A DNA stretch of 64,000 nt from Gemmatimonadota bacterium (GCA_003221895.1 QHUJ01000114.1:1-64000), one strand, 5' to 3'; shown: positions 1 through 9,782, counted from the stretch's first letter. The notes: generated from the sequence alone by a model not told the origin. Program-made: numbers and translations.

Positions 1-2337
1 CAGCCTGTGACCCTCGAAGCGGTCACCGTCACGGCCATGCTGCGCGAGCAGGAGCTGGCGAAGGTGCCGTTCTCGATCGCCGCGCCAACGGAGCAGGCGT
101 TGCGCCTGCGCGGTGCCGAAAACATCGAGGGGATCGCGGCGAACGTGGCGGGGTTCAGCGTGCAGAACCTCGGGCCGGGACAGAGCACGGTCGCGATGCG
201 CGGTGTCTCGTCTGGACAGATCGCGCGCGACCAGCCCGGCGTCAAAGAGGAGGTGGGCTCGTATCTGGACGAGGTCCCCATTTCCCTTTCGCTCTTCACG
301 CCCGACGTCGACCTCTTCGACGTGTCCCGCGTCGAAGTACTGCGCGGTCCCCAGGGGACGCTGTTCGGCTCTGGTTCGCTCGGCGGCAATGTCCGCTACA
401 TCAGTACGCAGCCCCAGCTCGGTGAGACGCAGACATTCGGCGAGGTCGGCATCAATACGATCCGCGGGGGCGCGTCGGGGAACAACGCCAAGCTCGGCTA
501 CAACGCGCCGATCGGCAGCAAGTCCGCGATCCGGATTCTAGGTTACAGCAACCAGCTGGGCGGCTGGATGGATGCGGTGCAGCCCACCCATATCGCCGAT
601 CAGAACGTGAACGGCGGCAACCGCACGGGTGCTCGCGTCGCGTGGCGCTTCGAGCCGAGTCCGCAGCTCACGATCACTCCGCGGCTCCTGTACCAGAAGG
701 TGCAGATGGATGGCTGGAACCGCATCGATGCGTTCAACATTCTGGCGAATCCGTATACGACGTCGCGGCCCAAGGTCACACTGGGACCGCGCGAGCTATT
801 CACGCAGCAACGGGAGCCTTACACCGATGAGTTCTCCTTAGCCGACCTCAACCTGCATTACACGTTGAGTGGCGGAGTCAGTCTCACGTCGGTGACGTCG
901 TGGACCAACCGCTACATCATGGTCGTGCGCGACGGGACCGCCCTCAGCGCGAGCGTCACCGGGGGCAACTTCGGCCTTTCAGAGAGCATCTATACGCTCG
1001 ACACGCCATTCAACGACAACACGAAATCGAAAGTTTGGACACAAGAGTTGCGTCTAGCGGGCGAAGGGGACCGCCTGAAGTGGGTCGTTGGCGGGTTTTA
1101 CAGCAATAACAAGCGCCACTATGGCCAGGACCTCGCAGTCCCGGGGTTCGAGGACGGCGCTACGGCGGAAGGCTTCTCCATGTGCAATCTATCTCCCGCC
1201 TGCACCACGGCGGGTCTCAAGGCGCCCAAGGATCACCTCTTCTGGTCCGACTTGGACTATGACCTGAAACAAGTCGCCGGCTTCGGGGAAGCCACGGTCA
1301 CCACCGGCCAGCTCGACCTCACCGGCGGCCTCCGCTACTACAACTTCGACGAGAACCGCGACCAGATCTTCGACGGGATCCTCACGAACGACAGCACGGG
1401 ACTGAAGCTGGTCACCCAACCGGGCAAGACCAAAGCCAACGGCGTTGCACCACGTTTCATCGCGAGCTACAGAGCGTCGGACGCGCTCACGCTCAATGCG
1501 CAGGCAGCCGAAGGCTTCCGGCTCGGCGGCATCAACGATCCACTGAACTACCCGGCCTGCACCACGCAGGACTCGATCACGTTCAGCGGGCACAATTCGT
1601 GGACGGACGAGAAGGCCTGGAATTATGAATTGGGCGCGAAAGCGCGCGTTCTGGGTGGCAAAGGATCGCTCAACGTGTCCGCCTTCTACATGGACATCAA
1701 GGATCTGCAGCTGACCATCACCGCGGGCTCCTGCTCTTCACGGCTCATTCTCAACGCCCCGAAGTCGCGCAGCCAGGGCGTCGAGGCAGAATTCACGGCG
1801 AGCCCCGATAATCACTGGGACATCGCGCTCTCGGCGAGTTATGCCGACGGCAAGCTCCAATCGACGCTGACGACCGGCGCCGGCGACACCCTGCCAGGCA
1901 TCGTGTCGGGTAACCGGCTGCCCGGCGTACCAAAGGTACAGGGTTCAGCGGCGCTGACGTACGGATGGCCGCTTGTCAGCAGTGGGCGGGCGTTCGTAAG
2001 CGGCAGCTATCAGTACGTCGGCTCCCGCTATACGCTGATCGATGACGAGTCGCCTGGATACGGCACGCTCGACATGACGAGTTTTGGCGCGAATACGATC
2101 GGCGGTCCGTTGACCCAGCAATTCTTTACGTTCAATCCGCTGCTCCCGGCCTACAGTCTCTTCAACATGCGGGTCGGGCTGACAAAGAATTCCTGGGAAG
2201 TTTCGGTCTTCGGCAACAACCTGACGGATGAACGCGGGTTGCTCGCGCTCGATCGCGAGCGTGGCCGGCGCGCGCGCGTCGGGTACTTGACGAACCAGCC
2301 GCGGACGATCGGGGTTACGCTGCGCTTCAACTACTGA
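1..2337 (+). CDS. TonB-dependent receptor (5' truncated by window edge)
   Basis: Plug-domain pattern (VSRVEVLRGPQGTLFGSGSLGGNVRYIS) and C-terminal beta-barrel ending in ...GVTLRFNY; frame open to the window edge. Confidence 0.93.
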   Translation, partial: QPVTLEAVTVTAMLREQELAKVPFSIAAPTEQALRLRGAENIEGIAANVAGFSVQNLGPGQSTVAMRGVSSGQIARDQPGVKEEVGSYLDEVPISLSLFTPDVDLFDVSRVEVLRGPQGTLFGSGSLGGNVRYISTQPQLGETQTFGEVGINTIRGGASGNNAKLGYNAPIGSKSAIRILGYSNQLGGWMDAVQPTHIADQNVNGGNRTGARVAWRFEPSPQLTITPRLLYQKVQMDGWNRIDAFNILANPYTTSRPKVTLGPRELFTQQREPYTDEFSLADLNLHYTLSGGVSLTSVTSWTNRYIMVVRDGTALSASVTGGNFGLSESIYTLDTPFNDNTKSKVWTQELRLAGEGDRLKWVVGGFYSNNKRHYGQDLAVPGFEDGATAEGFSMCNLSPACTTAGLKAPKDHLFWSDLDYDLKQVAGFGEATVTTGQLDLTGGLRYYNFDENRDQIFDGILTNDSTGLKLVTQPGKTKANGVAPRFIASYRASDALTLNAQAAEGFRLGGINDPLNYPACTTQDSITFSGHNSWTDEKAWNYELGAKARVLGGKGSLNVSAFYMDIKDLQLTITAGSCSSRLILNAPKSRSQGVEAEFTASPDNHWDIALSASYADGKLQSTLTTGAGDTLPGIVSGNRLPGVPKVQGSAALTYGWPLVSSGRAFVSGSYQYVGSRYTLIDDESPGYGTLDMTSFGANTIGGPLTQQFFTFNPLLPAYSLFNMRVGLTKNSWEVSVFGNNLTDERGLLALDRERGRRARVGYLTNQPRTIGVTLRFNY

Positions 2338-2354
2338 GAGCCAGTAGAAATACG

Positions 2355-2389
2355 AACCGCCGGGCGGCTGATGCCTCCCGGCGGTTTTT
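2355..2389 (+). terminator. Rho-independent terminator after TonB-dependent receptor
   Basis: AACCGCCGGG...CCCGGCGGTTTTT hairpin plus T-run directly after the stop. Confidence 0.85.
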
Positions 2390-2410
2390 GTCTCATGTCA
2401 GTTCCGCGAG

Positions 2411-2878
2411 CTACATCCTGGCGCCCATACCCGCTCCGGCACCCATGCCAGCTCCCGCGCCTTCCAGATAAAACTTCGCGCCGACGACGCACGCGATCGG
2501 CCACTCCACCAGCGCCACGACCGTCGTAAGAATCGCGATGTTATCGGGCATCAGGTGCATCGGCCACATGAACAGCGTCGGAAGCAGTCCCGCGAAGAAC
2601 CAACCGGCGACGCCGGCCTTGACTGCTGTCCCCGGGCCCGCCCCATAGCGGGGTCGCATCGCTGCGTAGAGCCAAACGAGTCCTATCCCGGCAACAAAAT
2701 CGAGGAATATGAACCACGGCATTTGCGCGCTGGTCATCGGCGGTTTTCCGAGCGCCTGCATCGCCGCGGCCATCTGCGTCTTGAGAACAGCTCCGAACAG
2801 TAGACCGTCAACCACGTTGAGGACGACACCGGCGATCAGCCCGCCGATCACCACCTTCTGCATGTTGATCTTCCCCAT
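2411..2878 (-). CDS. Small integral membrane protein, unknown function
   Basis: MGKINMQKVVIGGLIAGVVLNVVDGLLFG...; several hydrophobic helices; Gly-rich C-terminus. Confidence 0.7.
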   Translation of the reverse strand: MGKINMQKVVIGGLIAGVVLNVVDGLLFGAVLKTQMAAAMQALGKPPMTSAQMPWFIFLDFVAGIGLVWLYAAMRPRYGAGPGTAVKAGVAGWFFAGLLPTLFMWPMHLMPDNIAILTTVVALVEWPIACVVGAKFYLEGAGAGMGAGAGMGARM

Positions 2879-2952
2879 CGGCACCCCCTCGAGAGAGAAG
2901 CGAGCGTGGAAACGCCGCCGCCATCGTAGGGAACCGGCCGGGAATCCGCAAG

Positions 2953-4065
2953 TCACAGCACGGTCAGGACCGCCATCATGCCCCCCATTCCATCGGGCAC
3001 GACGGCGACTCCGCTTGGAACCACCCATTCCTTCCGATCGACCACCAGATTGAAATAGTACGTTCCCGCTCGAAGCAGCAGGGCTGCCTCCCAGATATCA
3101 GCACCAAGCCCCCGCAGTGCGACCGGCGTCCACTCGTTCCAACTGCCCGCGATCGCGACGGCGGTGGCGCCCGGCATGCGAAACCGCACCACGACGGTAT
3201 CGCCGCGGTGTTGCGCGATCAGCGGCTGGAGTGCGGGCGTAGCCTGTGACAACCCGCGTGTGGCGGTCGGATGTCGTCCCGTATAGATGCGAACCCCGCC
3301 GGAGACGAAGCTGGCGCGGGGCAGTCCCTGAAACGGGTCGGCGAGGTAGTTGCCGCCTGACGCTTCGATGGCGATCGCTGGCTTGATGAAATACTGGACG
3401 GCGGCGCTGGCCGCTCCGCTCGACGGGTAGACGCTGCTCACGCGCGCGCTCGCCCAGAGTGATGCCGTGAGCCGCGGCTGATCGAGCGTCCAGCCGCCCA
3501 CGAAGTCGGTATACCACGCGCTGTCGAAGCGCGTGCCGTCGACATTGAACGTGAACTGACTAGGTGACTGGTCCGGCTGCCACCAGCTTCGCGCGCGCAG
3601 ACGCAACGCGCCCACACCCGAGAATCCTTCAATGACCCCCGTGGCCCATCCGGCGCCGAGCGCCACGCCACCGGACCCGTGCTGTCCCACCTTATTCCAC
3701 AACGCCTCGAGCACCGCCGTCCCGGACGCGGAGCCGACACCGTCGGATCGGGTGCTGCCGGCGATAGTAACGGTCGCTGCTCCCCGAAACCCGCTGGTGC
3801 GACGTGGGAATGCGGCCCAGAGATCCGCCCGGCCCTGCGCGGCTCGAGCGCCGCTGTCGAGCAGCGACACGCCGCCGGCCGCTCCGAGAAAAAAAGCAGG
3901 GGAGAGGAGTTGCCCGGCGGGAGACAGCGTGAAGGGGCTGAAGCTCGAGCCACCGGCATAACGGACGACGCCGGCGCCCACGCCGAGCGACGCCTGATTC
4001 TGCGCGCACAGCGCGAGCGGGACCATCGTGAGTGCGGGGAAAATGAGAACCGGTCCCAGGTTCAT
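2953..4065 (-). CDS. Secreted, probably outer-membrane protein with C-terminal CBM48/AMPK-type glycogen-binding domain
   Basis: Signal peptide; beta-rich repeats; C-term AVAIAGSWNEWTPVALRGLGADIWEAALLLRAGTYYFNLVVDRKEWVVP. Confidence 0.75.
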   Translation of the reverse strand: MNLGPVLIFPALTMVPLALCAQNQASLGVGAGVVRYAGGSSFSPFTLSPAGQLLSPAFFLGAAGGVSLLDSGARAAQGRADLWAAFPRRTSGFRGAATVTIAGSTRSDGVGSASGTAVLEALWNKVGQHGSGGVALGAGWATGVIEGFSGVGALRLRARSWWQPDQSPSQFTFNVDGTRFDSAWYTDFVGGWTLDQPRLTASLWASARVSSVYPSSGAASAAVQYFIKPAIAIEASGGNYLADPFQGLPRASFVSGGVRIYTGRHPTATRGLSQATPALQPLIAQHRGDTVVVRFRMPGATAVAIAGSWNEWTPVALRGLGADIWEAALLLRAGTYYFNLVVDRKEWVVPSGVAVVPDGMGGMMAVLTVL

Positions 4066-4101
4066 GGGACCGGTAAGATACAGACTAAGGAAAGTCGTTA
4101 C

Positions 4102-4449
4102 TTACGGCCGGTGTGGATTGCCTCCACCGGCATGATCGGGACGGTTTGACGGCGACGCCGGTGTTGCCGGTGTCGCTGGATGCGCCGGAATAGCGCGCGT
4201 CGCGGGGCCACCATCGGGATTCGGCACCGCCGGCGTGGCCCGCGTGGCGCGGGTGGCTGGCGTGGCCGGTGTGACAGGCCGGTTGTCGAGGCCTACCGGC
4301 TCACCACGCACATGCGTCGCGTGGCGGGCCCTCGCTGCCGCTACTTTCGCCTTCGCTATATCCGACGCGTGATCGTTCGGCGCGGGCGCTTGCGCGGCGA
4401 GCAGCGCCGGCAGCAGCATCGCTGGAAAGAACACCAGAATCCTCTTCAT
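4102..4449 (-). CDS. Secreted low-complexity protein with PAT/RAT repeats
   Basis: MKRILVFFPAMLLPALLAAQA signal peptide, GGAGG SD, repeats PATPATRATRATPAVP. Confidence 0.55.
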   Translation of the reverse strand: MKRILVFFPAMLLPALLAAQAPAPNDHASDIAKAKVAAARARHATHVRGEPVGLDNRPVTPATPATRATRATPAVPNPDGGPATRAIPAHPATPATPASPSNRPDHAGGGNPHRP

Positions 4450-4774
4450 CTTTCCTCCAATCTGACGTGGTGCACATACGATCGCGCAGCGCCCGCTCGG
4501 CCCGCGCGAGCTCCCGCGCGGTTTCCCGCAGCCAGCTCGATGCGCTGCGCGTTCCAACAAACCGTGCGGCCGCATACCAGAGGTGCGCGAAGGTCTCGCG
4601 CACGACCCGCTCCGCCACTGAGGCGTCTACCAGCATCCCATAGACTTGAGCGTACAGGGAGCCGTGATGGCGGCGCTCCAACTCGATCAATGCCGTGGAG
4701 TCGCGCTGGACGAGGCGCTCCAGCAGCAGCGCATCGGGGAGAACGGGTGATTCCTGCTCTGGCATAGCGGTCAT
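4301..4774 (-). CDS. Short sigma-70 region-2-like protein without recognisable region 4
   Basis: LLERLVQRDSTALIELERRHHGSLYAQVYGMLVDASVAERVVRETFAHLWYAAARF resembles ECF region 2; C-terminus overlaps the next ORF out of frame. Confidence 0.5.
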   Translation of the reverse strand: MTAMPEQESPVLPDALLLERLVQRDSTALIELERRHHGSLYAQVYGMLVDASVAERVVRETFAHLWYAAARFVGTRSASSWLRETARELARAERALRDRMCTTSDWRKDEEDSGVLSSDAAAGAARRASARAERSRVGYSEGESSGSEGPPRDACAW

Positions 4775-4779
4775 AGCGT

Positions 4780-4843
4780 GGTAAAGATTGCCCGCGGGGT
4801 GCGGAGGTAACGTTACTATGTGTCCGTGCTGACACTCTTTACC
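4780..4843. promoter_or_regulatory. Dyad-symmetric element GGTAAAG-N20-GTAACGTTAC-N20-CTTTACC between divergent sigma genes
   Basis: Outer inverted arms and central 10-bp palindrome share the same centre (4811.5). Confidence 0.7.
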
Positions 4844-4855
4844 GGAGGAAAACGG

Positions 4856-5419
4856 TTGCACGCTGAGACGGGAGACCCCCGGAGGGGGGCCCCCTCCGAC
4901 GGCGAAGTCGTGCGAGCGGTGCTTGCGGGCGACCGCGAGCGCTATGCCGTCCTGGTGGAGCGCTATCGCGACCGCTACGCGCGGTACGCGGCACGCATGC
5001 TGGGGTCGAGCGACGCAGCCGAGGACGCAGTGCAGGACGCGTTCGTGAGGGCGTACGACCAGCTGGCTCAGTGCCAGGACCCGAACAAGTTCGTCGGGTG
5101 GTTCTTTCTCATCCTGCGCAATCGCTGTTTCGCCGAACAGCGCAAGAGCCGGTCGCACGTATCTCTTGAGGCGGCGAGCTCGGTGCCGACGGGGGATCGG
5201 TCGGATGCCGGAACCGAGACGGCGGAAAGGCGGCGCGCGTTGCAGGAGGCGCTGATGGGGCTGACGGCGGAGCAGCGTGAAGTGTTTGTCTTGAAGCACG
5301 TGGAAGGACTGTCGTACATACAGATCGCGGAACGCTTGAATACGTCGGTCCCGTCGCTCAAGATGCGGATGCACCGGGCGTACGATAAGCTGCGCGAACA
5401 ACTGAGAGACCACGCATGA
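4856..5419 (+). CDS. ECF-type RNA polymerase sigma factor
   Basis: Region 2 (DAAEDAVQDAFVRAYDQL) and region 4 (LTAEQREVFVLKHVEGLSYIQIAERLNTSVPSLKMRMHRAYDKLR). ORF track starts at GTG 4820; TTG 4856 has a GGAGG SD 7 nt upstream. Confidence 0.93.
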   Translation: MHAETGDPRRGAPSDGEVVRAVLAGDRERYAVLVERYRDRYARYAARMLGSSDAAEDAVQDAFVRAYDQLAQCQDPNKFVGWFFLILRNRCFAEQRKSRSHVSLEAASSVPTGDRSDAGTETAERRRALQEALMGLTAEQREVFVLKHVEGLSYIQIAERLNTSVPSLKMRMHRAYDKLREQLRDHA

Positions 5420-5967
5420 CGAAGAGCGAGTTTGATCCGCAGGTGAAGCAGCTGCTGGACGGCGAGCTGACGCTCGCCGACCTGCCGGCCGAACTGCGCC
5501 AGGAAGGCGAAGAAGCGCTGCGCCTGCTCGCCGCGGTCGATCGCGAGCCGCTATCGCTTCCGGCCGTAACCTGGCGCGTCATGGCCACGCTCGAGCGTAG
5601 ACGGCAGCGGCGCCTGACTTGGCTGCTCGCGCCCGCGCTCGCGGCCGCGGCCGCCCTCGTTCTGTGGTTCGGCCGGCCCGCGAATCCGCCGGCAGCCGCT
5701 TCGAGCGCGATGGTCACCGTGCGGTTCGTGCTCGTCGCTCCCGGAGCGCATCAGGTCAGCGTCGCGGGGACCTTCAATCGCTGGGATCCGTCGGCCACGC
5801 CGCTGGTTCGCTCCGGCAGCGCCGACGTGTGGGTCGCCACGCTTTCCCTGCCTCCCGGTCAACACCAGTACGCCTTCGTCGTGGACGGCGTGCGCTGGGT
5901 ACCGGACCCGACTGCGCCCGCGATCGACGACGGCTTCGGGCGTCGGAACAGCGTGCTCACGCTATGA
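5416..5967 (+). CDS. Putative anti-sigma factor: cytoplasmic N-terminus, single TM, extracytoplasmic CBM48-like domain
   Basis: Overlaps sigma stop (ATGA); TM LTWLLAPALAAAAALVLWFG; HQVSVAGTFNRWDPSATPL...GQHQYAFVVDGVRWVPDP. Confidence 0.75.
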   Translation: MTKSEFDPQVKQLLDGELTLADLPAELRQEGEEALRLLAAVDREPLSLPAVTWRVMATLERRRQRRLTWLLAPALAAAAALVLWFGRPANPPAAASSAMVTVRFVLVAPGAHQVSVAGTFNRWDPSATPLVRSGSADVWVATLSLPPGQHQYAFVVDGVRWVPDPTAPAIDDGFGRRNSVLTL

Positions 5968-6641
5968 GACGCCTTGGTCTGTTGGTGCTTGGACTCGTCG
6001 CGGGCGCAACGACCGCGCTCGCTGCGCAGCAGTCGATCGCCGCGCGGTTATCAGGGCGCGCGTCCCCCGAAATCGTGACCCTGGTTCAGGATCTCGGCAG
6101 CTCGGCGGCCAGCCGTGGCTTGCCGGTCGACCCGCTGATCCAAAAGGCGATCGAAGGAAATGCCAAGGGTGTGCCGTCAGAGCGAGTGGCGACTGCGGTG
6201 CGCCTTGTCTACGCTCAACTCGACACGGCCGCCGCCGCGCTGCGGAGCGCCGGCCTAAATAGCCCTCCCGACACCGTGCAAGTTGCCGCGGGTGGATTCG
6301 CCATCACGGCGGGCCTGGGGGGCCGCGACATCGCGGAGCTGGCGCGCACCGGTAGGCCGGCCGCTGCCGTCACTGTTGGATTGCGCGTGGCCGGGACCCT
6401 CGCCGCGCTGGGTGTGCCGCCGACTGAAGCCGTTACACTCGTGAGCGCGTCGCTACGCGCGGGGCAGGCTCCGGGCGACTTGCTTGCGTTACCAGGCCGT
6501 GTGCAGTCCGAGATGGCGCGGGGCGCGACGCCGGCGCAGGCGGCGGCGGGCCTGGCGCGTGCCGCAGCCGCGCAGGCGCGTCACGGCCCGCCGCCCCACC
6601 CTGGTCCGCCGCCGCACCCTCCCGCTCCTCCGCATCCCTAA
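5964..6641 (+). CDS. Secreted Ala-rich protein with Pro/His-rich tail, unknown function
   Basis: ATGA overlap with preceding gene; signal peptide MRRLGLLVLGLVAGATTALAAQQ; tail HGPPPHPGPPPHPPAPPHP. Confidence 0.7.
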   Translation: MRRLGLLVLGLVAGATTALAAQQSIAARLSGRASPEIVTLVQDLGSSAASRGLPVDPLIQKAIEGNAKGVPSERVATAVRLVYAQLDTAAAALRSAGLNSPPDTVQVAAGGFAITAGLGGRDIAELARTGRPAAAVTVGLRVAGTLAALGVPPTEAVTLVSASLRAGQAPGDLLALPGRVQSEMARGATPAQAAAGLARAAAAQARHGPPPHPGPPPHPPAPPHP

Positions 6642-6925
6642 TCCGCGCGTAAGCCACCGGCGACGAGCGGCAGACCGGTTGCCTCGCTGGACTGGCTCAG
6701 TAACCTGCTGATACGGCAACCGTTTACGAGAAGACCCGCGAGCAGCATCAGAGCCCCCCCCCGCCAGCAGATGACGACAGGTCCCAACGCACGCTGGACC
6801 CCTGCATCGGTGCGAGTTCACGGTTCCCCTGCGGGGCCGGGTGCGCAGTAAGCGGGCCAATTGCCGAGCGGACGAACGTACCCGTACGAATCCGTCGGAG
6901 AGCGAGTTAAATTCCCCCTCTTCAT

Positions 6926-9187
6926 ATGACTATCGCCTCGAATTTGGGTTTCCCCCCCCTCGGCGCTGCGCGCGAATTGAAGCGCGCGACCGAAGGCTAC
7001 TGGAGCGGCAAGGTCGCTCTCGATCAGTTACTGGAGACGGGCGCCGAGCTGCGACGCCGCCACTGGGCGCTGCAGCGCGACGTCGGCATCGACCGCATCC
7101 CCGTCAACGACTTCTCCTTTTACGACCGCATGCTCGACACCTGCGCGCTGGTTGGCGCTGTGCCGCCGCGCTACGGGTGGAGAGGCAAAGAAGTCGACCT
7201 CGATACGTACTTCGCGATGGCGCGCGGCAGCCAGCGCAAAGGCCGCGACGTCACCGCGATGGAAATGACGAAGTGGTTCGACACGAATTACCACTACATC
7301 GTCCCGGAGCTCGAGCAGGGTCAGTCGTTCCAGCTCTCGTCGCACAAGCCGATCGTGGAGTTTCAGGAAGCGAAGGCCCTCGGCATCAACGCGACGCCCG
7401 TACTCATCGGTCCGGTCACGTTCTTGTTGCTCGCGAAGGCGAAGGGCGATGTATTCGATCGCCTCTCGCTGCTCGACTCGCTGCTCCCGGTGTACGCCGA
7501 GGTCCTGAGCGAGCTGGCGCAGGCCGGCGCAACCTGGATCCAACTCGACGAGCCGACGCTTGCCCTCGATCGCAACGAGGCCGAACGCGCCGCGTTCCTG
7601 CACGCGTACGGCCAGTTGTCCAAGCGCGCCGGGAAGGCGCGGCTGCTCGTGGCGACGTATTTCGCGGGGCTCGACGACACCGTGTCCACCGCGCTCGCGC
7701 TGCCCGTGCAAGGCCTGCATGTCGATCTGGTGCGCGCTCCCCAGCAGCTCGACAAGCTGCTCACGGCCTGGCCCAAGGGACGCGTGCTCTCGGCGGGCGT
7801 GATCAATGGGCGCAACGTCTGGCGCGCCGACCTCGCGAAGCAGCGCGAGCTGCTGGACAGGGCAGCCGCGAAGGTGGGAAGGGAGCATTTGTGGGTCGCT
7901 CCCTCGTGCTCACTGCTGCATACGCCGCTCGACCTCGATCTTGAGACGAAGCTCGATCCCGAGCTCAAGAGCTGGCTGGCGTTTGCCAAGCAGAAGCTGG
8001 AGGAAGTCGTCGCGTTGGCGAAGGGCGATCAACGCGCCATCCAGGAGAGCAGCACGGCGGTGAAATCGCGCCGCGCGTCACAGCGGATCAACAACGCCGC
8101 GGTGCAGCGCCGCGCGGCCGCGGTCACGGACAAGGACCGCGTGCGCGGGGCACCGTACGCCGCGCGCCGGAAAGCGCAGGTCGATCTGCCGCGCTATCCC
8201 ACGACGACCATCGGGTCGTTCCCGCAGACGAGCGAGGTCCGGGCAGCGCGACGCAAGCTGAACGACAAGCAGCTGACCGCAGAGGACTACGAGCGCTTCA
8301 TCGAGGCACAAATCGGGAAGACCATCCGTCTGCAGGAAGAGATCGGGCTCGACGTGTTGGTGCACGGCGAGTTCGAACGCAACGACATGGTCGAGTACTT
8401 CGGGGAGCAACTCGCAGGGTTCACGTTCACGGAGCACGGCTGGGTCCAGTCGTTTGGCACGCGCTACGTGAAGCCGCCCATCATTTTCGGCGACGTTTCG
8501 CGGCCGAGCGCGATGACCGTGCGGTGGAGCCGCTACGCGCAGTCACTCACCCAACAGCCGGTGAAGGGGATGCTCACCGGGCCGGTGACGATTCTGCAAT
8601 GGTCGTTTGTGCGCGACGACCAGCCGCGCGCCGAAACGGCCAAGCAGCTCGCGCTTGCGATTCGCGATGAGGTGCTCGATCTCGAGGCCGCCGGCATCCG
8701 CGTTATTCAGATCGACGAGCCGGCGCTGCGCGAGGGTCTGCCGCTGCGGCGGGCCGAGTGGTCAGGCTATCTGCAATGGGCGGTCGACGTGTTCCGCCTC
8801 GCGACCGCCGGCGTGCACAACAGCACGCAGATCCACACCCACATGTGCTACAGCGAGTTCAACGACGTGCTGCAGGTCATCGAGCGCATGGACGCCGATG
8901 TCATCTCGATCGAGAACGCGCGTTCGGGCTCCGAGCTGCTGCAGGGGTTCGAGGAGTACAAGTATCCGAACGAGATCGGACCCGGCGTCTACGACATCCA
9001 TTCGCCGCGCGTGCCGGCGACTGCCGAGATCACCACCGCACTAAAGAGTATGCGGCGGGTGCTGGACGACGCGCAGATCTGGGTGAATCCCGACTGCGGG
9101 CTCAAGACCCGTGGCTGGGAAGAGACGCTGGCCGCGCTGAAAAACATGGTCGCGGCGGCGAAAGAGATGCGCAATGGAAGCAGCTGA
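6926..9187 (+). CDS. metE: 5-methyltetrahydropteroyltriglutamate--homocysteine methyltransferase (cobalamin-independent methionine synthase)
   Basis: Full-length MetE architecture: TTTIGSFPQTSEVRAARRKL, IQIDEPALREGLPLRR, HTHMCYSEFNDV, VNPDCGLKTRGW. Confidence 0.97.
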   Translation: MTIASNLGFPPLGAARELKRATEGYWSGKVALDQLLETGAELRRRHWALQRDVGIDRIPVNDFSFYDRMLDTCALVGAVPPRYGWRGKEVDLDTYFAMARGSQRKGRDVTAMEMTKWFDTNYHYIVPELEQGQSFQLSSHKPIVEFQEAKALGINATPVLIGPVTFLLLAKAKGDVFDRLSLLDSLLPVYAEVLSELAQAGATWIQLDEPTLALDRNEAERAAFLHAYGQLSKRAGKARLLVATYFAGLDDTVSTALALPVQGLHVDLVRAPQQLDKLLTAWPKGRVLSAGVINGRNVWRADLAKQRELLDRAAAKVGREHLWVAPSCSLLHTPLDLDLETKLDPELKSWLAFAKQKLEEVVALAKGDQRAIQESSTAVKSRRASQRINNAAVQRRAAAVTDKDRVRGAPYAARRKAQVDLPRYPTTTIGSFPQTSEVRAARRKLNDKQLTAEDYERFIEAQIGKTIRLQEEIGLDVLVHGEFERNDMVEYFGEQLAGFTFTEHGWVQSFGTRYVKPPIIFGDVSRPSAMTVRWSRYAQSLTQQPVKGMLTGPVTILQWSFVRDDQPRAETAKQLALAIRDEVLDLEAAGIRVIQIDEPALREGLPLRRAEWSGYLQWAVDVFRLATAGVHNSTQIHTHMCYSEFNDVLQVIERMDADVISIENARSGSELLQGFEEYKYPNEIGPGVYDIHSPRVPATAEITTALKSMRRVLDDAQIWVNPDCGLKTRGWEETLAALKNMVAAAKEMRNGSS

Positions 9188-9782
9188 GATCCGGATCACC
9201 GCCGAGCCGATCGACGACCAGCGCTGCAAGTTCGTGGTGAACGTGCCGGTGCTTGCGGAGGGCGTGCGCCGCTTTACCGATGCCGGCGAGGCGAAGGGCT
9301 CTCCCTTGGCCGAAGCGATCTTCGCCATTCCGGGCGTTGGTGTCAACGAGCTCATCGTGTCGGGCAACATCGTCACCGTGGTCAAGCAGTCGTCCTCCCC
9401 CTGGCAGGCGGTGGGTAAGGCAGTAGGTGCCGCGATTCGCTCAGCGTTGACGGCGGACGCGGCGCCCGTCGTCGCCAGCCCGAAGTCGCCGAGCGCGGTC
9501 AGCGATGACACGCTGTACGAGCAGGTCGCGCGGGTGTTCGACGAGCAGGTGAACCCGATGGTGGCGCGCCATGGCGGGCACGTCGAGCTCATCGACGTGC
9601 AGGAAGCGGTCGTGATGCTCCGCATGGGCGGCGGCTGCCAGGGCTGCGGCATGGCGGACGTCACGCTGCGGCAGGGCATCGAGGGAATGCTGGCCCAGTT
9701 CGTTCCGCAGGTCCGCGGCATCGTCGACATCACCGACCACACCTCGGGCGCGAACCCCTACTTCCAGGCCTCCAAAAAATAG
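9174..9782 (+). CDS. NifU-family Fe-S scaffold (Nfu N-terminal domain + NifU C-terminal domain)
   Basis: C-terminal GGGCQGCGMADVTLRQGIE (CxxC) and Nfu-type N-terminus; overlaps metE stop. Confidence 0.88.
   Translation: MEAAEIRITAEPIDDQRCKFVVNVPVLAEGVRRFTDAGEAKGSPLAEAIFAIPGVGVNELIVSGNIVTVVKQSSSPWQAVGKAVGAAIRSALTADAAPVVASPKSPSAVSDDTLYEQVARVFDEQVNPMVARHGGHVELIDVQEAVVMLRMGGGCQGCGMADVTLRQGIEGMLAQFVPQVRGIVDITDHTSGANPYFQASKK

Noticed and set aside
6753-6761. C9 run as phase-variation switch
   Set aside because: Lies in intergenic DNA upstream of metE with no clear promoter overlap
6642-6925. Riboswitch (cobalamin, SAM or SAH) upstream of metE
   Set aside because: Expected because of metE, but no conserved riboswitch core was recognisable by eye; covariance-model scan needed
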